The position numbers and the translations under genes are program-made. From Campylobacteraceae bacterium (GTDB lineage: Bacteria; Campylobacterota; Campylobacteria; Campylobacterales; Sulfurovaceae): DNA of 40,634 nucleotides. This document shows, one piece after another, positions 23,794-32,400 of this stretch (positions are counted from its first letter, which is position 1; each line of letters begins with the position of its first letter). The stretch is from contig JALWNT010000084.1 in the NCBI GenBank assembly GCA_027080995.1, forward strand, positions 1 through 40,634. Direction: 5' to 3'. Below the pieces are notes generated by a model. It was not told the origin of the DNA, searched no databases, and worked only from the letters and a program-made list of their open reading frames with translations.

Positions 23794-24761
23794 TCGTGCC
23801 TATCCTTAACGAGGAGCGGTATATAGGGAAGGTGCTTGAGAGTATTGTTGATAGCGATTACGACAAAAAACGGATGGAGGTTTTCCTCGTCGATGGGGGT
23901 AGTAGCGATAAAACGGTGGAGATAGTGAAGGAGTATCAAAAGAGATACCCTTTTTTCAAACTGCTACACAATCCGAACAAAACCGCTCCGTATGCGATGA
24001 ATCTCGGCATAAAAGCGGCGAGAGAGGAGTATATCGTACGGCTGGATGCACACGCTGAGTATCCAAAAGATTATCTCTCCAAACTGATCCATTATCATGA
24101 CAAACTTCAAGCCGACAATGTCGGAGGAGTTGTCCTTACTGAAGTGAGAAATAAAACAGCTACCGCAAACGCCATAAAGAATGTGCTTAGCGACAAACTA
24201 GGCGTAGGGAGTGCCTTTAGAAGTGGTGCAAAAAAGATACAAGAGGTCGATACCGTCCCTTTTGGATGCTATAAAAAAGAGGTGTTTGGAAAGATCGGTC
24301 TTTATAATGAATGTCTGACGAGAAATCAAGACATAGAGCTAAACAAACGGTTAAAGAAGGCGGGAGGAAAGATTTTTCTCGTTCCCGATATCGAGGCGAT
24401 CTACTATGCCAGGGAGAGTTTTAAAGAATTGGCAAAAAATAACTTCCAAAACGGAAAGTGGAATATGCTCACAGCCTACTATACAAACAGCTTCTCCTCC
24501 CTCTCCTTGCGGCACTACATCCCTTTGTTTTTCGTTTCAAGTATCGTTTTGCCCCTTTTTTGCTGTTATGAGATTTCACTTGCTATTGCCATACTTTACA
24601 TCACCATTATCACACTTCGTTCTCTTATGATAAAACAAAGAACGACCCTCTTGCATCAGATCACAGCTTTTACCGTATTGCACTTTAGTTACGGAATCGG
24701 CGAAATTGTCGGTATGATTTCAGTTATCAAAAAAAGGTTTGACTGTGGAAAAAGAAAATAG
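23766..24761 (+). CDS. Glycosyltransferase family 2 with C-terminal membrane helices
   Basis: A 331-residue GT-A enzyme. The N-terminal catalytic domain has ISIIVPILNEERYIGKVLESI, VDGGSSDKT and the metal-site region RLDAHAEYP, with a later TRNQDIELNKRLKKAGG (ED-like QDxE). The last 90 residues contain two or three hydrophobic helices that anchor it. This arrangement is like ExoA/succinoglycan-type GT2. It is the last AT-rich gene; its 3' end overlaps the start of GC-rich pglB by 17 bases, so the composition border lies at a gene overlap. Confidence 0.87.
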   Translation: MESLPKISIIVPILNEERYIGKVLESIVDSDYDKKRMEVFLVDGGSSDKTVEIVKEYQKRYPFFKLLHNPNKTAPYAMNLGIKAAREEYIVRLDAHAEYPKDYLSKLIHYHDKLQADNVGGVVLTEVRNKTATANAIKNVLSDKLGVGSAFRSGAKKIQEVDTVPFGCYKKEVFGKIGLYNECLTRNQDIELNKRLKKAGGKIFLVPDIEAIYYARESFKELAKNNFQNGKWNMLTAYYTNSFSSLSLRHYIPLFFVSSIVLPLFCCYEISLAIAILYITIITLRSLMIKQRTTLLHQITAFTVLHFSYGIGEIVGMISVIKKRFDCGKRK

Positions 24762-26835
24762 AAGAACACTTGTATTGTATATTATCGTTGCCTATCTCTT
24801 CAGCTTTGCCGTTCGCCTGATCTGGGTACATTGGGCTTCCCAGTTTCCCCAGTTTTTCTGGAACGGTCAGTTGATGATCAATACCAACGATGGATACTAT
24901 TTCGCGTCAGGGGCTCAGCACGCTCTCTGGGGTATGCATGCCGACAATCCGAGGATTCCTTCGATGTGGGGTTACGGTGTCGTCGCGTTGACGACCTGGT
25001 TGACCAAGTTTACACCGATGTCACTGGAGACAGTGATACTCTATCTCCCGGCGATCATCTCCTCGTTGGTGGTGATTCCGATCGTTCTGATTGCCCGGCT
25101 CTTTGATAAACCCCTCTGGGGGTTCCTCGCGGCACTATTGGGTGCCGTGACCTGGAGCTACTACAACCGAACGATGGTCGGCTATTATGACACCGACATG
25201 TTCAGTGCGATGGCGCCGATGTTCATCCTCTATTTTTTGATGCGAAGTGTTGTACGCTTCGATCTGCACAGCGCGCTCTATGCAGCTTTGATGATCACGA
25301 TCTACCCTTTTCTTTACGATCAAGGACGGGCAATCGTTTTTGCGATGGGGTTGATCTATGCAGGGTATCTTATCTGGAAGCACAGGGATGAGCGAGTAAC
25401 CTACGAATCACTCATTCTGGTTTTCCTTGCATTGACACCCTACAAGCTCCCCGTTCCCTGGGAATATCTGGCCCATCTGCTCGTTGTATCGGCGGCTTAT
25501 TGGTTTTTGCAGCGATACCGGGAACTTCCCCTGAAACCTCTTATGACCATAACGGGGGTATTGCTCCTTCTCTTTTTGATTCTGGGAGATGTCTTTCCGC
25601 TAATCTGGCACAAAATTCAAAGCTATATGGTGACCGGAACGACTGAAGAGGGAAAACTCCATTTCTACGCCGTCAACCAGACAGTCCGGGAGGCGGGCAA
25701 GATCCCTTTTGAACTCTTTGCTAAAAGAATCAGCGGTTCTGTTCCCGTCTTTTTCCTTGCGATGCTGGGGTATCTGCTTCTTCTATGGCGCTATCGACCT
25801 TTCCTCCTCTCTCTCCCGTTGATGGGGATCGGCTTTTTCGCCTACTGGGGGGGATTGCGTTTTACCGTCTATGCCGTACCGGTAGCGGCGCTGGGGGCGG
25901 TATATCTTTTTGTCTGGATCGCCGAATACATCCGGGAGCGTCGTCTGGCAATCGCCCTGCCAATAGCGGCGACGGCGGCGATGCTTGTGCCCAACATCGA
26001 ACATATTGTCGCCTACAAGGTCCCGACCGTCTTCTCGGCACCTGAAGTCAAAGACCTTGTCGCCCTGGATAAAAATGCCGGCGGAAAAGACTATACCCTC
26101 GCGTGGTGGGACTACGGCTATCCGATCTGGTTCTACTCCGATACCTCAACACTGATCGACGGAGGCAAACACGACGAAGACAACTACATCGTCTCAAAAA
26201 TTCTTCAGACCGACTCTCCGACGCTGGCGGCGAACCTGAGCCGTCTGGCGATCGAAACCTATGTACGCAATCCTCATGAAAAGGTGGCTCCCAAACTCTT
26301 CGGGAAAAAAGATCCCAATCTACTTTTGGCCGAATTGGAGAGCGGAAAGGTCAAACTCCCTCCCAAGACCCGGGAAATCTATCTCTACCTTCCGTTGAAA
26401 ATGCTAAACATTTTCCCGACGGTGATATTGTTTGGAAATCTTGACCTCAAAACGGGTAAAGCGCTCTACCGTCCCCGATTTTTCGTCACACGTCCGCTGA
26501 AGAAAGAGGGGGATGTCCTGGCTTTGAGTAACGGACTCCTTATCGATTTCGCCCGGGGAAAACTACGTTTGGGCAAGGAGGAGGCACCGCTGAGACGCTT
26601 CGTCATAGCCACGCTGGATCGCGATATGAAAATCGGAATCAAAGAGCAAAACTACGGATCCGACGGTCTCTATTCGGTAATCTACATGCGCAACTACAAT
26701 CAAATCCTCGTCATGGATGAAAAAACCTATCACTCTCTCTACATTCAAATGTTTGTACTGGGGCATTATGATCCGAAACTTTTCGAGCCGGTGGTCACCT
26801 CCCCCTATACACGAATTTACCGGCTCAAACGATAG
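24745..26835 (+). CDS. pglB: Oligosaccharyltransferase PglB (STT3 family)
   Basis: A 696-residue membrane enzyme that transfers the lipid-linked glycan to Asn in D/E-x-N-x-S/T sequons in the periplasm. The N-terminal 12-13 helices contain the metal/catalytic NTNDGYY (D49) and YYDTDM motifs. The soluble C-terminal domain has W454-W455-D456-Y457-G458, almost the same place as C. jejuni PglB (457-461), and the MxxIxxxV motif (MLNIFPTV) of bacterial PglB. The start was set at GTG 24745, seven bases after AAAAAGG; TTG 24739 is too close to it. GC-rich, unlike the genes just upstream, so it belongs to the conserved frame of the locus. Confidence 0.95.
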   Translation: MEKENRRTLVLYIIVAYLFSFAVRLIWVHWASQFPQFFWNGQLMINTNDGYYFASGAQHALWGMHADNPRIPSMWGYGVVALTTWLTKFTPMSLETVILYLPAIISSLVVIPIVLIARLFDKPLWGFLAALLGAVTWSYYNRTMVGYYDTDMFSAMAPMFILYFLMRSVVRFDLHSALYAALMITIYPFLYDQGRAIVFAMGLIYAGYLIWKHRDERVTYESLILVFLALTPYKLPVPWEYLAHLLVVSAAYWFLQRYRELPLKPLMTITGVLLLLFLILGDVFPLIWHKIQSYMVTGTTEEGKLHFYAVNQTVREAGKIPFELFAKRISGSVPVFFLAMLGYLLLLWRYRPFLLSLPLMGIGFFAYWGGLRFTVYAVPVAALGAVYLFVWIAEYIRERRLAIALPIAATAAMLVPNIEHIVAYKVPTVFSAPEVKDLVALDKNAGGKDYTLAWWDYGYPIWFYSDTSTLIDGGKHDEDNYIVSKILQTDSPTLAANLSRLAIETYVRNPHEKVAPKLFGKKDPNLLLAELESGKVKLPPKTREIYLYLPLKMLNIFPTVILFGNLDLKTGKALYRPRFFVTRPLKKEGDVLALSNGLLIDFARGKLRLGKEEAPLRRFVIATLDRDMKIGIKEQNYGSDGLYSVIYMRNYNQILVMDEKTYHSLYIQMFVLGHYDPKLFEPVVTSPYTRIYRLKR

Positions 26836-26843
26836 AGGCTCGA

Positions 26844-27452
26844 ATGCGACGGCGCGAGGAGTGGACCAAAAGGGTTATGGATTTATCGCTTGCGAGTATG
26901 GGGTTGATCCTTTTTGCTCCGGTGATTGCCGCCGCCTGGATCGTCGCGACATTCGAAACCCGAAAAAACGGTTTTTTCCTTCAAGAACGTGTGGGCAAAG
27001 ACGGCAAACTATTTCGTGTCGTCAAAATTCGGACGATGCGGGAGATCCCCGGTCACACATCTTCCGTGACGACAAAAGAGGATCGGCGGATCACCCGTAG
27101 CGGTCGATTTTTTCGTCGCTATAAAATCGACGAACTCCCCCAGCTTTTCAATGTTTTAAAAGGAGAGATGAGTTTCGTCGGTCCACGTCCGGATGTGCCG
27201 GGTTTTGCGGACCGTCTGGAGGGGGAGGCCCGCCGGATGCTCTCCCTACGACCCGGGATCACCGGTCCCGCGACGCTCAAATATCGCAACGAAGAGGAGA
27301 TCCTGGCGAAGCAAAGCGATCCGGAACGTTTCAATCGGGAGGTGATCTGGCCGGACAAAGTCCGCATCAACCTCGAGTATATGAAGCACTGGTCACTCAA
27401 AAAGGATCTACAAATTCTCTGGCGTACGTTGGCGGGAGGTCGCGATGCATGA
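26844..27452 (+). CDS. pglC: Undecaprenyl-phosphate sugar-1-phosphate transferase PglC
   Basis: A 202-residue small monotopic phosphoglycosyl transferase that puts the first sugar phosphate (UDP-diNAcBac in C. jejuni) on undecaprenyl phosphate. It has one N-terminal membrane hairpin (residues 10-35), the basic VVKIRTM segment, the catalytic Asp-Glu pair D96-E97 in KIDELPQLFNVLKGEMS, and FVGPRPDVP. Length equals C. jejuni PglC (about 200), without the large N-terminal part of WbaP-type enzymes. It follows pglB after eight bases and overlaps pglE by eight. Confidence 0.93.
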   Translation: MRRREEWTKRVMDLSLASMGLILFAPVIAAAWIVATFETRKNGFFLQERVGKDGKLFRVVKIRTMREIPGHTSSVTTKEDRRITRSGRFFRRYKIDELPQLFNVLKGEMSFVGPRPDVPGFADRLEGEARRMLSLRPGITGPATLKYRNEEEILAKQSDPERFNREVIWPDKVRINLEYMKHWSLKKDLQILWRTLAGGRDA

Positions 27453-28548
27453 ACGAATCTATCTTTCAGCGCCGCATATGGGGGGAAATGAACGGCGCTA
27501 TATCGACGAAGTGTTTGCCGACAACTACATCGCTCCGTTGGGGGCATTCGTGGATCGTTTCGAAAAGGCGGTACGCGACTTTAGCGGCGCGGGGGATGCG
27601 GCGGCACTCTCCTCGGGGACGGCGGCGATCCATCTGGCGCTTCGGCTCAGCGGCGTAGGAGAGGGCGACCGGGTTTTGGCCTCCACCTTTACCTTTATCG
27701 GGTCGGTCGCTCCCATTCTTTATCAGAATGCCGAGCCGATTTTTATCGACAGCGACAGAAGCTGGAACGCTGACCCCGGTCTTGTCGAAGAGGCGATCGT
27801 CAAAGAGCGTCCCAAGGCTTTCGTCCTGACCCATCTCTACGGGCAGAGTGCCGAAGTGGACGAGATCGCCGAAATCTGCGACCGCTACGGCGTCGTATTG
27901 ATCGAAGACGCCGCCGAAAGCCTGGGGGCGACGCTGCATGGCCGTCCGACGGGGACTTTCGGGCGTTTCGGGATCTACTCTTTCAACGGCAACAAAATCA
28001 TCACCACCGGCGGCGGGGGAGTGCTGGTCGGTAACGACAAAGAGGCGATCGCTCACGCCCGCAAACTGGCGACTCAAGCCCGAGAGCCCGTCGCGTGGTA
28101 CGAACACGAAGAGTTGGGCTACAACTACCGTATGAGCAATGTCCTCGCCGCCATCGGCGTCGGACAGATGGAGGTTCTTCCCGAGCGGATCCGAAAAAAG
28201 CGGGAGATTTTCGACGTCTATCGCCGGGAACTGGACGGGATCGCAGAGATCGACTGGATGCCCGAGATTCCGGGCAGCAGGGGGAACCGTTGGCTGACGA
28301 CCTTGACCCTTCGCCGGAGCGACCCGCAGCGGATCATCGAGGCACTCGAAGCGCAAAACATCGAATCCAGGCCTCTGTGGAAGCCGATGCACCGGCAGCC
28401 GCTCTTCCGGGGAGCGAAAGTCTACGGCGGAAAGGTGAGCGAAGATCTTTTCGCCCGGGGGCTCTGTCTGCCCAGCGGAACGGCGATGAGCTCGCAGGAG
28501 CAGGAGCGTGTCGTGCGGATCGTGAAGGAGACTCTATGCGCGCGTTGA
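27445..28548 (+). CDS. pglE: UDP-4-amino-sugar aminotransferase PglE
   Basis: A 367-residue PLP-dependent DegT/DnrJ/EryC1 aminotransferase. It aminates the 4-keto sugar made by PglF, using glutamate. The PLP lysine is K184 (FNGNKIITTGGGG), the same number as in C. jejuni PglE. Other family segments are LSSGTAAIHLAL, VLTHLYGQ, LIEDAAESLGA and YRMSNVLAAIG. It overlaps pglC by eight bases and pglF by 13. In C. jejuni the acetyltransferase gene pglD lies between pglC and pglE; here nothing lies between them. Confidence 0.93.
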   Translation: MHERIYLSAPHMGGNERRYIDEVFADNYIAPLGAFVDRFEKAVRDFSGAGDAAALSSGTAAIHLALRLSGVGEGDRVLASTFTFIGSVAPILYQNAEPIFIDSDRSWNADPGLVEEAIVKERPKAFVLTHLYGQSAEVDEIAEICDRYGVVLIEDAAESLGATLHGRPTGTFGRFGIYSFNGNKIITTGGGGVLVGNDKEAIAHARKLATQAREPVAWYEHEELGYNYRMSNVLAAIGVGQMEVLPERIRKKREIFDVYRRELDGIAEIDWMPEIPGSRGNRWLTTLTLRRSDPQRIIEALEAQNIESRPLWKPMHRQPLFRGAKVYGGKVSEDLFARGLCLPSGTAMSSQEQERVVRIVKETLCAR

Positions 28549-30329
28549 GTGGAGAGTGGTTGCATCCGACCTCGGGGAAGCGAACACTCTTTTTCCTGAT
28601 CGCCGATACGCTCCTTTCACTCTTTACGCTCTACAGTGCCTATCTGCTGCGCTTCAATTTCCATATACCGCCCGAGTATCTGCCGGGATTTTGGAAAGCG
28701 TACGGATTGTTGCTGCTGTTGAAAATTCCTTTGCTGGCTTTTGAGCGGCAGTACCGCATCGTTTGGCGTTTTTACTCCCTGGAGGAGGCGCGAAGGCTTC
28801 TTCTTGCGCATGGGCTCGCCTACGGACTTTTTGCCGCCATCCTCTGGACTTTTCGCGGAGAGTTTTCTCCCTTTCCCCGCAGTGTCATCGCCATCGATTT
28901 TGTCTTCTCCTTCGCCGCGATGGCGGGGCTGCGCTTTCTCAAGCGCCTGATCCTCTCGGAAAATCGTGCGGGGATTCTCCCCCCGGCGCTTCTGATCGGC
29001 AGCGGAGCACGAAGCGACGCCCTGGTGCGGGCCTGGCGCGATGGTGCCCTGGAGTACGAGCCCGTCGCCATCGTCGATCGATCTCAGACAGGGAAAAATG
29101 TGGGCAGTTACATCGGAGGAATCCCGGTGCGTTCGATGAGGGAGCTGCCGCAGTTGCTCAAACGCCACGGCCCGATGACGGCCATTTTGAGTGAGGAGCT
29201 TCCGGCGAGGGAGCTGGATCGTCTGGTGGACGATCTGGAACGGGAGGGCATCCGGGATTTCAAGCGTCTGGTGATGCTGGGGGATCGGCGGGAGCGTCTG
29301 CGTGATCTCTCGATCGAAGATCTGCTGGCTCGGCCTCCGAGGGATCTGGATCCTTCCGCCATCGCCCGATTCGTTTCGGGCAAATCCGTCCTGGTAACCG
29401 GCGCGGGAGGCAGTATCGGTAGCGAACTCTGCCGTCAACTGCTCGATTACGGTGTTTCAAAGCTTCTGATGGCGGACAACGCAGAATACAACCTCTACCG
29501 CATCAACGAACGTCTGAACGATGATCGCTGTGTGCCGCTGCTTTTGGATGTAACCCGCCGAGAAGAATTGGAGGCGCTCTTCGAGGCCCACCGTCCCCAG
29601 CTGGTCATCCACGCCGCCGCCTACAAACACGTTCCCCTCTGCGAACTCAACCCCCAAAGCGCTCTGGAAAACAATCTGACAGGGGCGATCAACGTCTTCG
29701 AGCTTAGCGTGAAATACGGGGCCGAAAAGGTGGTGAACATCTCCAGCGACAAGGCGGTGCGCCCCACCAACGTCATGGGGGCCAGCAAACGGATCATCGA
29801 ACTTTACGCCCAGAATCTGCCCGCCGAAAAGACGGAGATCGTCTCGGTGCGCTTCGGTAACGTCCTGGGCTCCAGCGGCAGCGTTGTCCCGAAGTTCAAA
29901 GAGCAGATCGAAGCGGGCGGGCCGGTGACGGTGACGCATCCCGAAATCACCCGCTATTTCATGCTGATTCCCGAAGCGTGCCAACTGGTCCTCCAAGCGG
30001 CCGCGATCGCGGAGGGGGGAGAGCTTTTTATCCTCGATATGGGCGAGCCGGTACGTATAGTAGATCTGGCAAAAAAGATGATCCGTCTCTACGGAAAAGA
30101 GGGGGAGATCGAAATCATCTACACCGGCCTGCGCCCGGGAGAGAAGCTCTACGAAGAGCTGCTGATCGACGAAGCGGAGTGCCGGACCCGCTACCGCTCG
30201 ATCTGTGTCGCCGGGCGGCACGACTACCCCATCGAACGCCTGCGTCGGGATATCGCGATGCTCCTGGAGGCCGAAGAGAAACGTGAAATACTTCAGCGTA
30301 TCGTTCCCGAATACACTCCCGCCCCGTAG
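28536..30329 (+). CDS. pglF: UDP-GlcNAc 4,6-dehydratase PglF (membrane form)
   Basis: A 597-residue membrane-bound 4,6-dehydratase that converts UDP-GlcNAc to the 4-keto-6-deoxy sugar used by PglE. It has four N-terminal helices (residues 15-140), a Rossmann-like middle region, and the C-terminal SDR domain with the NAD site TGAGGSIG (288-295), SSDKAVRP (S403-K406) and M414-x3-K418. The usual SDR Tyr is Met, as reported for C. jejuni PglF and related dehydratases. The start ATG 28536 has GAAGGAG five bases upstream; an extension into pglE was rejected. It is the last gene of the glycan operon. Confidence 0.94.
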   Translation: MRALSGEWLHPTSGKRTLFFLIADTLLSLFTLYSAYLLRFNFHIPPEYLPGFWKAYGLLLLLKIPLLAFERQYRIVWRFYSLEEARRLLLAHGLAYGLFAAILWTFRGEFSPFPRSVIAIDFVFSFAAMAGLRFLKRLILSENRAGILPPALLIGSGARSDALVRAWRDGALEYEPVAIVDRSQTGKNVGSYIGGIPVRSMRELPQLLKRHGPMTAILSEELPARELDRLVDDLEREGIRDFKRLVMLGDRRERLRDLSIEDLLARPPRDLDPSAIARFVSGKSVLVTGAGGSIGSELCRQLLDYGVSKLLMADNAEYNLYRINERLNDDRCVPLLLDVTRREELEALFEAHRPQLVIHAAAYKHVPLCELNPQSALENNLTGAINVFELSVKYGAEKVVNISSDKAVRPTNVMGASKRIIELYAQNLPAEKTEIVSVRFGNVLGSSGSVVPKFKEQIEAGGPVTVTHPEITRYFMLIPEACQLVLQAAAIAEGGELFILDMGEPVRIVDLAKKMIRLYGKEGEIEIIYTGLRPGEKLYEELLIDEAECRTRYRSICVAGRHDYPIERLRRDIAMLLEAEEKREILQRIVPEYTPAP

Positions 30330-30351
30330 CCCCGCCAAAGCGCCATTGGGG

Positions 30352-30396
30352 TAAAATTCTTCCAAATATTCTGCGACTCCGCTTTAGGCGGAGTCC
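30352..30396 (+). promoter_or_regulatory. gltX promoter (-10) and leader hairpin
   Basis: TAAAAT (30352-30357) is a plausible -10 box. About 18 bases later gactccgc (30375-30382) and gcggagtc (30388-30395) form an 8-bp stem with loop tttag, ending 15 bases before the gltX ATG and just before the ribosome site AAAAAGGA. No T-run follows, so it is not a normal terminator. Its sequence resembles the tip of the palindrome at 164-178. Confidence 0.45.
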
Positions 30397-30410
30397 GAAA
30401 AAGGACCACG

Positions 30411-31808
30411 ATGATCACCACACGTTTCGCTCCGTCCCCGACGGGGTATCTGCATATCGGAGGGTTGCGTACGGCTCTCTTCTCCTGGCTCTGGGCCCGG
30501 CGCAACGGCGGGAAGTTTCTGCTGCGGATCGAGGATACCGATCTGAGCCGCAACAGCGACGAAGCGCTGGCGGCGATCCTGGAAGCTTTCGACTGGGTGG
30601 GACTCGATTATGACGGGGATGTGGTTTATCAATCCCAACGCTTCGATCTCTACAAGCAGTACATCGACCGGCTGCTCGAAGAGGGCAAAGCCTACAAGTG
30701 CTACATGAGCAAAGAGGAGCTCGACGCTCTGCGGGCCGAGCAGATGGCCCGAGGCGAGCGTCCCCGCTACGACGGACGCTACCGGGATTTTGCCGGGACT
30801 CCGCCCGAAGGGGTCGCCCCGGTTATCCGCATCAAAGCGCCGCAGGAGGGAGAGATCGTCTTCACCGACGGCGTCAAAGGGGAGATCCGCATCGCCGCCA
30901 GCGAAGTGGACGACTTCATCATCGCCCGCAGCGACGGGACCCCGACCTACAACTTCGTCGTCGCCGTCGACGATGCGCTGATGGGCTTGACCGATGTGAT
31001 CCGGGGCGACGACCACCTCTACAACACCCCCAAGCAACTGGTGGTCTATGAAGCCCTGGGGTTCACGCCGCCGCGCTTCTACCACGTGCCGATGATCCAC
31101 AACGAGCAGGGGCGCAAACTCTCCAAGCGTGACGGGGCGATGGATGTGATGGAGTACAAGCGTCAGGGCTTCCTCCCCGAAGCGCTGCTCAATTTCCTGG
31201 TGCGCCTGGGTTGGAGCCACGGAGACCAGGAGATCTTCAGCCGCGAAGAGATGCTGGAGTGGTTCGACCCTCACGACATCAACAAATCGGCTTCAAGCTA
31301 CAACCTCGACAAACTGCTCTGGCTCAACGCCCACTACATCAAAAACACCCCCAACGAAAAACTCGCCGAACTTTTGAAGGACTTCGACGTGGAGATCAGC
31401 GATCACGACCGGATGGAGTTTCTGCTCGATGCGACCAAAGAGCGGAGCAAAACCCTCGTCGAGTTGGCCGAAAACATCCGTCTTGTCCTCGATGCCCCGC
31501 AGGAGTACGATCCCAAAGCGGCCAAAAAGGCTTTCAAAGGAGAAGCGTTTGAAATCCTTCGGGACTTCGCCGAAAAATTGAAAGCGCGCGATGGGCTGCA
31601 TCTGCCCAGTGATTATCACAAAGTAATGGAGGAGTTCGTCGCCGAAAAGGGGATAGGCTTTGGCAAGATCGGCCAGCCTCTGCGCGTCGCGCTGCTTGGG
31701 AAGATGACCGGCCCGGGGATGGACGAAGTGATGGCGATCTTGGGCGTGGAGGAGACGGTCGCGCGGATCGATCGGGCGATCGAACGATCAGTTCAGGACT
31801 CCCAATAG
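30411..31808 (+). CDS. gltX: Glutamyl-tRNA synthetase
   Basis: A 465-residue class I aminoacyl-tRNA synthetase charging tRNA with glutamate. The HIGH motif is YLHIGGLR near residue 14 and the KMSKS loop is K236-L-S-K-R240. The C-terminal half is helical, as in bacterial GluRS. The Cys-based zinc site of E. coli GluRS is not visible (a single Cys in YKCYMSKEE). Many Campylobacterota have two GltX proteins, one of which charges tRNA-Gln; which type this is cannot be told here. It is GC-rich core genome and has its own promoter after the glycan operon. It converges with the stress-protein gene. Confidence 0.95.
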   Translation: MITTRFAPSPTGYLHIGGLRTALFSWLWARRNGGKFLLRIEDTDLSRNSDEALAAILEAFDWVGLDYDGDVVYQSQRFDLYKQYIDRLLEEGKAYKCYMSKEELDALRAEQMARGERPRYDGRYRDFAGTPPEGVAPVIRIKAPQEGEIVFTDGVKGEIRIAASEVDDFIIARSDGTPTYNFVVAVDDALMGLTDVIRGDDHLYNTPKQLVVYEALGFTPPRFYHVPMIHNEQGRKLSKRDGAMDVMEYKRQGFLPEALLNFLVRLGWSHGDQEIFSREEMLEWFDPHDINKSASSYNLDKLLWLNAHYIKNTPNEKLAELLKDFDVEISDHDRMEFLLDATKERSKTLVELAENIRLVLDAPQEYDPKAAKKAFKGEAFEILRDFAEKLKARDGLHLPSDYHKVMEEFVAEKGIGFGKIGQPLRVALLGKMTGPGMDEVMAILGVEETVARIDRAIERSVQDSQ

Positions 31809-31809
31809 T

Positions 31810-32313
31810 CTATTTGTGCTCTACCTCGGCGGAGAGTTCCCGCAGAATGACGGCGGCATCTTCGGTCTTTTGCAAATCTCCTTTGACAAAAACAATCACT
31901 TTGCCCTCTTCGATCAGCTTTTTGTAGTGTTCGGCTTTTTCTCGGCTCAATCCCCACTCGATCAAACCGTCTACTAGGCCGACAGCCGTCGCGCCGGCAG
32001 CGGCCCCGGCGACCATCCCCGCCAACGCTCCCCCGATGGTTCCGGCTCCGGCGATGGGACCAATCCCCGGAACAGTAAAAAGGGCTCCGCCGATAAGCAA
32101 GCCGAGGATCGACCCCCAGATTCCACCCTGCCCTCCCCAGAACAGGGTATCACTCTCGACTTTGCTCAACGCCACCTCATCGACCTTCTCTTTGTTGAGT
32201 CTGCCGATGACGGAGATCTCTCCTTTACCGAAGCCCTTTTCGACCAAAACTTTGACAGCCTCTTTGGCCTTTTCCGGATCGTCAAATACCGCTGCTGTAA
32301 AATGATGAATCAT
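31810..32313 (-). CDS. Stress-type protein: YflT-like domain plus glycine-zipper membrane hairpin
   Basis: A 167-residue protein in three parts. Residues 1-55 form a small alpha/beta domain starting HHFTAAVFDDPEKAKEAV and resemble the YflT/general-stress-17M N-domain. Residues about 60-115 are two Gly/Ala-rich segments with glycine-zipper spacing (GLLIGGALF; GAGTIGGALAGMVAG). The C-terminal part (EKAEHYKKLIEEGKVIVFV) is a typical ending of DUF1269-like proteins. Probably associated with the inner membrane; molecular role unknown. AAAGGAG precedes ATG 32313, and TACAAT (32341-32336, minus strand) is a likely -10. Confidence 0.7.
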   Translation of the reverse strand: MIHHFTAAVFDDPEKAKEAVKVLVEKGFGKGEISVIGRLNKEKVDEVALSKVESDTLFWGGQGGIWGSILGLLIGGALFTVPGIGPIAGAGTIGGALAGMVAGAAAGATAVGLVDGLIEWGLSREKAEHYKKLIEEGKVIVFVKGDLQKTEDAAVILRELSAEVEHK

Positions 32314-32335
32314 GCTCTACTCCTTTGTTTTTTTT

Positions 32336-32341
32336 ATTGTA
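32336..32341 (-). promoter_or_regulatory. -10 box of the stress-type protein gene
   Basis: On the minus strand TACAAT occupies 32341 to 32336, 23 bases before the start codon and followed by an A-rich stretch and AAAGGAG. No convincing -35. Confidence 0.4.
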
Positions 32342-32400
32342 GCACTCCATCTAAACAACTTTCATTTAATTTTCTGCTTTTGTTCAAAAACATTGAAACA

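Noticed and set aside
24739-24741. TTG as the pglB start
   Set aside because: It lies one base after the likely ribosome site; GTG 24745 has normal spacing.
14121-24761. Prophage or integrative element
   Set aside because: No integrase, transposase, tRNA target or flanking direct repeats; every gene fits glycan assembly and overlaps its neighbours.
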